From: Desulfonema limicola
GTDB lineage: Bacteria > Desulfobacterota > Desulfobacteria > Desulfobacterales > DYRC01
Reading direction: 5' to 3'
Length of the DNA: 9,303 nucleotides
Assembly: GCA_020718925.1 (NCBI GenBank)
Contig: DYRC01000152.1
Location: 1 to 9,303, forward strand
The position numbers and the translations under genes are program-made. Below the pieces are notes generated by a model, which ran no database searches, had not been told where the DNA came from, and worked only from the letters and a program-made list of their open reading frames with translations. Position 1 is the first letter of the stretch, and every line of letters begins with the position of its first letter. Of the stretch, positions 1 through 5,586 are shown one piece after another.

Positions 1-141
1 CTTCGTAAGCAGGGAAAATCATTATCGGATACAGACCTTCTTATTGCCTGCACAGCAAAAATACATAAGCTTATTCTGGTTACGAATGATGCGGATTTTG
101 ATGTGCTGCCGTCGGAATTTCTGAAAGAGAATTGGGTATGA
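1..141 (+). CDS. VapC-like PIN-domain protein, C-terminal 46 residues (cut by window edge)
   Basis: Frame 1 is open from the first base to a TGA at 139-141. The 46 residues match the end of a PIN-domain ribonuclease of the VapC toxin type. The segment LSDTDLLIACTAKI holds the conserved acidic residue of the 'D-x-L/I-I-A-x-A' helix. It is followed by LILVTNDADFDVL, the usual 'lvT-D-dF' strand and metal-binding loop near the PIN C-terminus. PIN toxins cleave RNA using a cluster of acidic residues that binds Mg2+ or Mn2+. The N-terminal half and any partner antitoxin gene, usually just upstream, lie outside the window, so I cannot say whether the module is complete or active. The gene ends 55 nt before the convergent SDR gene and ends normally, so the truncation is only the window boundary. 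Confidence 0.75.
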   Translation, partial: LRKQGKSLSDTDLLIACTAKIHKLILVTNDADFDVLPSEFLKENWV

Positions 142-196
142 AATATTTTGTCATATTTTCATAAGCATTTTGCATTTTCCACGTTGCATTGTTTTT
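142..196. other. AT-rich convergent intergenic gap
   Basis: These 55 nt separate the stop codons of the PIN gene (+) and the SDR gene (-). The stretch is AT-rich with T-runs on the + strand and includes a loose inverted repeat (AAATATTTT near 142, ATATTTT near 153). I see no GC-rich stem with a T-tail that would make a convincing intrinsic terminator on either strand. Confidence 0.5.
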
Positions 197-1012
197 CTAT
201 ATAACCCCTTGAGGCATAGGCATGACTTTTTCCCCGCCCAGCACATATCCGCCATCCAAACGCAATACAGCCCCGGTCATAAACGGCGCGTCTTTGAGAA
301 TAAACAACACAGCTTTGACCACATCCTGAATCATGCCGGTTCGCTGCATCAGCGTATGATTGATAATCGCCTGTTTCTGCTCATCGCTGAGAAGCCCCCA
401 CCCTCTGGTTTTTTCAGCATGACGGGTTTCGATAAATCCGAGCATGATTTCATTGACCCGCACTTGGGGCGCACCTATTCTTGCCCAAGTTTCGGTCAGC
501 AGAGATATGCCCCGATTCGCTGCCGAATATCCTTCGTTAAACACAAGACTTGCGGGACCGGATCGACCTACAATTCCGGCAATAGATGAAAAATTGATAA
601 CTGCGCCGTCTCCTGATGCTTTCAGATACGGCAGAGCCGCCTCAAGCACCCATTGCTTGGCTCTGAGGGTGGTTGCCATTTCCAAATCCCACTGCTCCTG
701 AACATACGCTCCGTGTACTACGGGCCAGCCGCCGCGCTCAACATTGTTGATTAATATGTCCAGCCGCCCGAATCGCTCAATCGCCTTCTGAACCAATCCC
801 GGTATCTTATCGGTTTTTAAAAGATCGGTGCACTCAATGATATGCTCTGTGCCGCTTTGGGCAAAATCCCGGCGCATCTCATCTGCGCTGTCTTCCCAAT
901 CAAAATAATTCAGTATCAGCTTTACGCCTTGTTTGGCAAGCGCAAGACCGATTTCTTTGCCGATACCTTTGACAGCACCCAAAACAATCGCTACTTTATT
1001 GTCAAGTTCCAT
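197..1012 (-). CDS. SDR-fold oxidoreductase homologue with degenerate catalytic motifs
   Basis: The product is 271 aa, a normal length for a classical short-chain dehydrogenase/reductase. The Rossmann glycine motif is present at residues 12-18 (GAVKGIG), but the usual Thr before it is Leu11. The NNAG motif reads NNVE (89-92). The helix position usually holding the catalytic Asn appears to be Thr (about 115). The serine pair is at 142-143 and the tyrosine at 162, but the lysine of YxxxK is Asn166 (codon AAT). The Ser-Tyr gap is about 6 residues longer than usual. The C-terminal part is well kept: VRVNEI (184-189), the RTG turn (224-226) and the LDGGY strand (252-256). The frame is open and the fold is intact, so this looks like a diverged family member and not a decaying gene. 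The substrate is unknown, and it may bind nucleotide without classical catalysis. The start is fixed by the Rossmann strand beginning at residue 6. No Shine-Dalgarno sequence precedes the ATG. Confidence 0.85.
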   Translation of the reverse strand: MELDNKVAIVLGAVKGIGKEIGLALAKQGVKLILNYFDWEDSADEMRRDFAQSGTEHIIECTDLLKTDKIPGLVQKAIERFGRLDILINNVERGGWPVVHGAYVQEQWDLEMATTLRAKQWVLEAALPYLKASGDGAVINFSSIAGIVGRSGPASLVFNEGYSAANRGISLLTETWARIGAPQVRVNEIMLGFIETRHAEKTRGWGLLSDEQKQAIINHTLMQRTGMIQDVVKAVLFILKDAPFMTGAVLRLDGGYVLGGEKVMPMPQGVI

Positions 1013-1047
1013 GATATAAGTATATCAGAATCCGTAAAAATTGTCAT
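1013..1047 (-). promoter_or_regulatory. Predicted sigma70-type promoter of the SDR gene (leaderless)
   Basis: On the - strand, ATGACA (-35, at 1042-1047; 5 of 6 to consensus) is followed by a 17-nt spacer and TATACT (-10, at 1019-1024; 5 of 6). A TG one base before the -10 gives an extended -10. Six bases separate the -10 from the ATG, which puts the predicted +1 on the A of the start codon (1012). A palindrome with arms GATATA and TATATC around a 2-nt centre (1013-1026) overlaps the -10 and could be an operator or may simply reflect AT-rich promoter sequence. Confidence 0.6.
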
Positions 1048-1076
1048 TCTCATAACGGAATTTTTGCAAAATATTC

Positions 1077-1104
1077 TTGACTGTTTATGGCAAACTGGCT
1101 TAAT
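1077..1104 (+). promoter_or_regulatory. Weak candidate promoter for the DUF2760-prfB-PilZ run
   Basis: TTGACT at 1077-1082 is a good -35 match (5 of 6). With a 16-nt spacer the best -10 is CTTAAT at 1099-1104, only 4 of 6. Downstream there is a short inverted repeat AGATA-GG-TATCT at 1107-1118. The three-gene run must start from somewhere in this 145-nt divergent region (1013-1157), but the -10 is poor and the true promoter could differ. Confidence 0.25.
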
Positions 1105-1157
1105 TGAGATAGGTATCTGTAAAAATATCTGCGGAGAAGTTCATAAGGAGACGATAT

Positions 1158-1892
1158 ATGGATGTCATTATTGCATATTCACGCCGTATCATGTTGAGAA
1201 TACTGGTTTTTATGGGGCTTCTGTTTATTTTGCTGAATATAATCCTGTATCTTGACATTGGTACGCTCACATTAAGGCTGTCATTTTTATCGCCTGAAGT
1301 CTGTGAGCAGTTCAATCAGGAACGCGAAGCCGGGCTTCAGACATTCAGGGGCTATGTCTCGGTATCACTGGGCGCGTTCGGTTTATGCGGACTCTTCTTG
1401 TGGATGTCTTTACGGCTTACGATGACCAAGATGTTTGAAAAACATCTGTCGGTACAGAAACAGCCTGAGCGTGAAAAGATACAGGAAGATAAAACAGAAC
1501 AGGAAAACATCAAACGCCGGCATCTGCTGCATCTGCTGTCTGTATTGCAGAGGGAGGGGCGGCTGATGGACTTTCTGAGTGAAAATCTTGACGAATACGA
1601 TGATGACCAGATCGGCACGGCAGTCCGCAGTATCCATGAAAACTGCAAAAAATCCATGTCCAAATATCTGACCTCTGAGGCAATCATCAAAGAATCCGAA
1701 GGAGAGGATATTACGATTCTTCCGGGCTTTGATCCTGCATCAATCAAGCTGACCGGACATGTAACCGGCGATCCGCCGTTCAAAGGCGTTGTGCGGCATC
1801 GGGGCTGGAAAGTGTCAAAAATTGAGATGCCTGTGCTTTCCGGGGGATATGATCCGAATATTCTTGCGCCGGCTGAAGTTGAAATAACCTAA
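1158..1892 (+). CDS. Membrane-anchored DUF2760-like protein
   Basis: The product is 244 aa. Two hydrophobic segments (about 12-33 and 66-88) flank a loop of roughly 30 residues. A charged, Glu/Lys/Gln-rich, probably coiled-coil linker follows (about 93-121). The rest (about 122-243) resembles the DUF2760 family as I remember it. The matching features are a start of the LLSVLQREGRLMDFL type (127-140), a middle segment with QIG and a following His/Cys (IHENC, 159-163), a FDPASIKLTG strand (191-200), PPF (206-208), HRGW (214-217), and an ending LAPAEVEI. The biochemical role of this domain is not known to me. The start is supported by AAGGAG at 1145-1150, 7 nt before the ATG. The gene is the first of a tight run with prfB 21 nt downstream. 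Two transmembrane helices with both ends in the cytoplasm are inferred. Confidence 0.75.
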   Translation: MDVIIAYSRRIMLRILVFMGLLFILLNIILYLDIGTLTLRLSFLSPEVCEQFNQEREAGLQTFRGYVSVSLGAFGLCGLFLWMSLRLTMTKMFEKHLSVQKQPEREKIQEDKTEQENIKRRHLLHLLSVLQREGRLMDFLSENLDEYDDDQIGTAVRSIHENCKKSMSKYLTSEAIIKESEGEDITILPGFDPASIKLTGHVTGDPPFKGVVRHRGWKVSKIEMPVLSGGYDPNILAPAEVEIT

Positions 1893-1913
1893 CCACATAA
1901 GGAGAAAGATAAT

Positions 1914-3012
1914 ATGTCATTTGAACCCAGACAAGCGGTTAAAGAACTTTATTCCAGAATGGAACAACTCAAGGACTGTCTTTGACTTTGCTGTCAAAGA
2001 AAAACGTCTGACAGAAATTGAACAAATCATTGGAAAAAATGATTTTTGGGATAATCCTGATAATGCCAAGTCTGTTCTGAAAGAGCGCACCCTGCTTTCA
2101 GATAAGCTGGAAAGTTTTCAAAAGCTTTATAAAGAGATTGAAGACAGCGAAGTTCTGTTAAATCTCGGGATGGAAGAAGCTGATGAAGAGACATTGGCGG
2201 AAGCGTCTCAGCAGATAGAGACTATCGGCAGCCGGGTGCATCAGTTTTCACTTTCACTGATGCTGGATGGCGATGACGATACCAATAATGCGATTGTGTC
2301 CATCAATGCAGGCGCGGGCGGAACCGAAGCGCAGGACTGGGCGGAAATGCTCTTCCGCATGTATGCCCGATGGGTGGAGCGCAAAGGCTTTGTATCTGAA
2401 ATCATTGATTTTCAGCCCGGAGATGAAGCGGGCATCAAAAGCGTAACCTTTACTGCAAACGGAAAATATGCTCATGGCTATCTTAAAACAGAAAAGGGAA
2501 TTCATCGCTTAGTAAGGATTTCGCCCTTTAATGCGAGCGGGAAGCGGCATACGTCCTTTGCGGCGGTATTTGTCTATCCTGAATTGGACAATGAAATCGT
2601 GATTGACATTGAGGAAAAAGACCTCAGAATTGATGTATTCAGAGCCAGCGGTGCCGGGGGGCAGCATGTCAATAAAACCAGTAGCGCAGTACGGATCACC
2701 CATCTGCCGACAAACATCGTGGTTCAATGCCAGCAGGAAAAATCTCAGCACCGCAACAAAGATTTGGCAATGAAAGTGTTGAGAGCCAGATTGTACGAAA
2801 GGGAAAAGCAGAAGCAGGAAGAAAAATTGCAGGAAATCAACGACACTAAAAGCGACATTGCCTGGGGCAACCAGATTCGCTCTTATGTTCTGCATCCCTA
2901 TCAGATGGCAAAAGATCATCGGATCAACCTTGAAATCGGCAATGTGAATAGCGTATTGGACGGAGGAATTGATCCCTTTATTGAGGGCGTTCTGCTTTCA
3001 AAGAAGTCCTGA
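1914..3012 (+). CDS. prfB: Peptide chain release factor 2 (RF2), expressed by programmed +1 frameshift
   Basis: RF2 terminates translation at UGA and UAA. The coding sequence is the join of 1914-1982 and 1984-3012. The first 23 codons run into an in-frame UGA at 1983-1985, and shifting +1 at CUU continues as Asp-Phe-Ala into a 342-codon body. The joined protein is 365 aa, equal to E. coli RF2. The stop-codon-reading tripeptide SPF is at residues 203-205. The peptidyl-tRNA hydrolysis motif GGQ is at 248-250, inside RASGAGGQHVNKTSSAVRI. Gln250 is the residue expected to be methylated by PrmC. The N-terminal helical domain has the expected RL...FWDN segment shortly after the shift. The ATG at 1914 follows AAGGAG (1899-1904) by 9 nt. 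The downstream PilZ gene starts 13 nt after the stop. The gene is intact, and the in-frame stop is autoregulatory, not a mutation. Confidence 0.97.
1971..1986 (+). promoter_or_regulatory. prfB programmed +1 frameshift site
   Basis: The slippery codon CTT (1980-1982) is followed by the in-frame stop TGA (1983-1985) and a C (1986), the canonical CUU-UGA-C site. An internal Shine-Dalgarno-like AAGGA (1971-1975) ends 4 nt before CTT, close to the 3-nt spacing of the E. coli AGGGGG stimulator. When RF2 is scarce, the ribosome pauses at UGA and slips +1, making more RF2. This mechanism is established for prfB; its use here is inferred from the sequence match. Confidence 0.95.
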
Positions 3013-3014
3013 AC

Positions 3015-3018
3015 GGAG
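3015..3018 (+). promoter_or_regulatory. Ribosome binding site deciding the PilZ-protein start
   Basis: GGAG sits 7 nt before the ATG at 3026. An upstream in-frame ATG at 2969 lies inside prfB and would add 19 residues that merely read the prfB 3' end out of frame, so 3026 is preferred. Confidence 0.8.
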
Positions 3019-3025
3019 AAAAACT

Positions 3026-4081
3026 ATGACTGACGATCTTTTAAAAAAAGAGCAGATGGCAAATCAGTATGCGGCACAAGGCAAAACCGAACATGCTGTC
3101 AAACTGTTATTTGATCTGATTGTAGCGTATGCCAAAGCCAAAAACTTTCCCAAAGCTGAGACGCTGAGAGAAAAGTTGTTTGAAGTTGACGCTATGGCGC
3201 TCACTGAAATTATCAAAGCTGCTGAAGTTATTGAAGAAGAAAAAAATATTGCCATAGATCGGAACCACCTTGACATCTGGGCGGAACTTTATAAAACGCT
3301 GACCAAAGAAGAATCCAATGCCCTGTATTTTTCTTTGAAAACCGCAGAATATGGTCCGGATGAGGTGATTTTTCAGCAGGGTTTCCGAAATGAGCGATTG
3401 TATTTCATCAATCAGGGACAATTGAAGCTGATTTACAGTCAGTCAGAGCGCAAAACGCTTCTCAGAATGGTGGAATCAGGCATGATTGCCGGAGAGGATA
3501 CATTCTTTTTCATCACCTTCTGCACCAATTCTCTGATTACCAATTCAAATGTAAAATTAAGCTATCTGGAAAGAGAAGATTATCAGAAGTGGCAGACAGA
3601 GTTCGTGTCTCTGGCGTCAAAACTGGCGGATTATTGCTCCCGTCTGAAAAAAAACTATGATGCTGCCGGAAAAAAGAACTTCAACCGTCGGGAACATAAA
3701 CGAATCGCTGTTACAGGACCGATTATGTTTCAGGTGATGAACGCTTCCGGCGGCTTTATCGGAAAACCGTTCAAGGGCGAATTATCGGATATTTCCGTAG
3801 GCGGGCTGTCTTTTTTTATCAAAACCGCCAGTCAGAAGAACGCGCTCATGCTTTTAGGCAGAAAAATCAATGTGAAATTCAGATTTGCCATTGGAAAATC
3901 TCATATTGACATTGATCGGACCGGCGTTATTATCGGCGTCATCAATCATCTGTTCAGCGATTATTCGGTTCATCTCAGATTTGATAATCTGTTAAGCGAT
4001 GTGGTCGTGGAAAAATTAGGCACTATTTCCCATACGGAAAAAGAACCAAGTCCGGAACATGCGGATAAAGCCGCCGCATAG
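3026..4081 (+). CDS. TPR-like / cyclic-nucleotide-binding-fold / PilZ domain protein
   Basis: The product is 351 aa with three parts. Residues about 8-75 are helical with a TPR-like pattern (ANQYAAQGKTEHAVKLLFDL). Residues about 96-188 fit a cyclic-nucleotide-binding beta-roll: FQQG and YFINQGQLKL are followed by AGEDTFF (155-161), which corresponds to the phosphate-binding cassette. The Arg-Ser pair that grips the cyclic phosphate in CRP reads Asn-Ser here (about 168-169), so cNMP binding is doubtful. Residues about 219-326 form a PilZ domain with both c-di-GMP signatures, RxxxR (222-226, REHKR) and DxSxxG (255-260, DISVGG). PilZ proteins couple c-di-GMP to motility, exopolysaccharide or gene-expression outputs, and no DNA-binding domain is visible. 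The protein is probably a soluble cytoplasmic receptor. It lies 13 nt after prfB, likely in the same transcript, and ends 13 nt from the convergent PP2C stop codon. Confidence 0.85.
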   Translation: MTDDLLKKEQMANQYAAQGKTEHAVKLLFDLIVAYAKAKNFPKAETLREKLFEVDAMALTEIIKAAEVIEEEKNIAIDRNHLDIWAELYKTLTKEESNALYFSLKTAEYGPDEVIFQQGFRNERLYFINQGQLKLIYSQSERKTLLRMVESGMIAGEDTFFFITFCTNSLITNSNVKLSYLEREDYQKWQTEFVSLASKLADYCSRLKKNYDAAGKKNFNRREHKRIAVTGPIMFQVMNASGGFIGKPFKGELSDISVGGLSFFIKTASQKNALMLLGRKINVKFRFAIGKSHIDIDRTGVIIGVINHLFSDYSVHLRFDNLLSDVVVEKLGTISHTEKEPSPEHADKAAA

Positions 4082-4094
4082 ATTACAGAACTTA

Positions 4095-4823
4095 TCAGAG
4101 TACTTGGCACAGAACCACCGTGATATTGTCATTTCCGCCCGCGAGCTTGGCAAGTTCCACAAAGCCTTCTGCTTTCTGCTCTATGCTCAAGGTAGAAGAA
4201 ATGACCTCTTTGATCAGCGCGTCTTCCACCATATCTGTCAGTCCGTCAGAACATAACATGAAGATGTCTCCCGGCAAGGTCTTGCCTTTGATAACGTCAA
4301 GGGCAAGATTTTCCTCAATGCCCACAGCCCGCAGAATCACGTTGCGATGCGGATGATGCCGGGCGTCTTCGGCAGTAATCATGCCCTGATCCACAAGATT
4401 CTGAACCAGCGAGTGATCATGCGTCAACTGTTTCAACAGACCGTTTCTGATCCGATAGGTTCGGCTGTCTCCCACATGACCCAGTGCAAACCCCTCGTCA
4501 GAAAAGGCAATCAACTCTGCAGTGCATCCCATGCCGCTGTGCGATGGCTCATTTTTCACATGCTCTAAAATTTTTTTATTTGCCAGACGAAAAGCTTTCT
4601 GAATCAGCGCAGGCGTTTCTGCCTGAGTGCGCTCAGACGCTGCTGAAAAGATGTCCATTGCCGAATCCGCAAAAATCCGGCTTGCCAATTCACCCGCCGC
4701 CGCGCCGCCCATGCCATCCGCAACCAGTGAAAATTTCAGTTCGGGGGAGATGATAAGACTGTCTTCATTGTTTGACCGTTTGAGACCAACGTCTGTTTTT
4801 CCCGTCAGAGCTATGTTTGCCAT
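4095..4823 (-). CDS. PP2C-family serine/threonine protein phosphatase (Stp/PrpC type)
   Basis: The product is 242 aa, typical of the short bacterial PP2C phosphatases that remove phosphate from Ser/Thr residues using two or three Mn2+/Mg2+ ions. Motifs in order are RSNNED (16-21), VADGMGG (34-40, metal-binding Asp36), GHVGDSR (115-121, Asp119), LTHDHSLV (133-140), RAVG (165-168), CSDGLTDMV (191-199, Asp193) and GNDNITVV (230-237, Asp232). All expected metal ligands are present. No membrane segment or signal peptide is seen, so it should act in the cytoplasm. ATG 4823 is the first possible start after an in-frame stop. The nearest AGGAG (4839-4843) lies 15 nt upstream inside batE, farther than usual, so translation probably relies on coupling to batE, whose stop is 7 nt away. 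No partner Ser/Thr kinase is in the window. It is the last gene of the bat operon. Confidence 0.93.
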   Translation of the reverse strand: MANIALTGKTDVGLKRSNNEDSLIISPELKFSLVADGMGGAAAGELASRIFADSAMDIFSAASERTQAETPALIQKAFRLANKKILEHVKNEPSHSGMGCTAELIAFSDEGFALGHVGDSRTYRIRNGLLKQLTHDHSLVQNLVDQGMITAEDARHHPHRNVILRAVGIEENLALDVIKGKTLPGDIFMLCSDGLTDMVEDALIKEVISSTLSIEQKAEGFVELAKLAGGNDNITVVLCQVL

Positions 4824-4830
4824 GTTCGTA

Positions 4831-5586
4831 TCAGATTACTCCTGCGTCAGATTTTTTAACCCAGCCGATTTTGCCCTCTGAATAATATATTCTGAAAAAT
4901 TCTCCGTTTTCTTTCTCAATTCTCACCTTTGTTCCGGCATGAAGCGCGAAAAGCTCAGTCGAATCCTCTGAAAAGCCGGAACGAACCGATATTTTTTCCG
5001 GCAAGATAACCGCATGTCTGAGATATGCGGACTGATATGCCGTGTAAGATGCTGTCAGCGTAAAAATGAGCGCGAATATCAGCAGCCCATAGCCTGCAGG
5101 GGTGAGCAGCTTTTTTTTCAGTCCGATCCGAATCATAATGATAAGCCAGAACAGCAGGTTCAGGCTTAACGCCGCCCATTGAATCAGATCAGGAGAAAGA
5201 CTGTATTTCCAGAAAAAAAGAATTTGAATGATGGGACTTTCCTTATCTTCTTTTTCATCTTTGGTCAAGGACGCAGCATATCCGTAATTGAATTTAATAT
5301 CCGGATCATCCGGCTCAAGCTTCAATGCGCGTTCATACCATATCATCGCAAAGCCCAGATGACCGCTTTTCAGATACGCATTGCCCAGATTATAAAACAA
5401 TTTGGCATTGACGATACCTGAATCGGCAAGTTTTTTAAACCCTGAAACCGCTTTGTCAAAATGCCCTTCTTTATACGCCTGCGTACTGTCAAGAAATGTG
5501 CGGGCAGATTCGCTGGCTTGAGCAGTTGTGTTAAAAAAGAAAAACATCGCCAACAGGTATAAGGCGATTTCTGATTTTCGTATCAT
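4831..5586 (-). CDS. batE: BatE-like protein: signal peptide, TPR, two TM helices, SH3
   Basis: The product is 251 aa. A signal peptide (1-24, ending TAQA) precedes two TPR-like repeats (about 28-59 and 62-95; YNLGNAYLKSGHLGFAMIWYERAL is the clear one). An acidic/Lys linker, two membrane helices (about 134-154 and 161-184) and a C-terminal bacterial SH3-like domain (about 192-248, with GKIGWV at 238-243) follow. This order is that of BatE in Bacteroides aerotolerance-type operons, and position directly after batD agrees. TPR and SH3 would both be periplasmic. The function is not settled, and a scaffold role in an envelope complex is inferred. The ATG overlaps the batD stop as ATGA (4-nt overlap), and a strong AAGGAG (5593-5598) lies 6 nt upstream. 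Confidence 0.85.
   Translation of the reverse strand: MIRKSEIALYLLAMFFFFNTTAQASESARTFLDSTQAYKEGHFDKAVSGFKKLADSGIVNAKLFYNLGNAYLKSGHLGFAMIWYERALKLEPDDPDIKFNYGYAASLTKDEKEDKESPIIQILFFWKYSLSPDLIQWAALSLNLLFWLIIMIRIGLKKKLLTPAGYGLLIFALIFTLTASYTAYQSAYLRHAVILPEKISVRSGFSEDSTELFALHAGTKVRIEKENGEFFRIYYSEGKIGWVKKSDAGVI

Noticed and set aside
170..701. Overlapping + strand open frames across the SDR gene
   Set aside because: They are shadows of the - strand SDR gene, with no recognisable domain and no ribosome site.
1089..1102. Sigma54-type promoter (TGGCA...GGC) before the DUF2760-like gene
   Set aside because: The GG and GC elements are not at the required spacing; the match is by chance.
1914..1985. Apparent premature stop making prfB a pseudogene
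   Set aside because: The stop is the conserved CUU-UGA-C recoding site with an internal Shine-Dalgarno-like element; the joined protein has full RF2 length and all key motifs.
4082..4094. Bidirectional terminator between the convergent PilZ and PP2C genes
   Set aside because: Only 13 nt separate the stops and no stem-loop with a T-tail is visible there.
5111..5118. T8 run in batE (and a similar one near 7670-7677 in batBC) as a slippage or recoding site
   Set aside because: Both simply encode Lys-Lys runs in the correct frame; no alternative frame product is evident. Transcriptional slippage cannot be judged from sequence alone.
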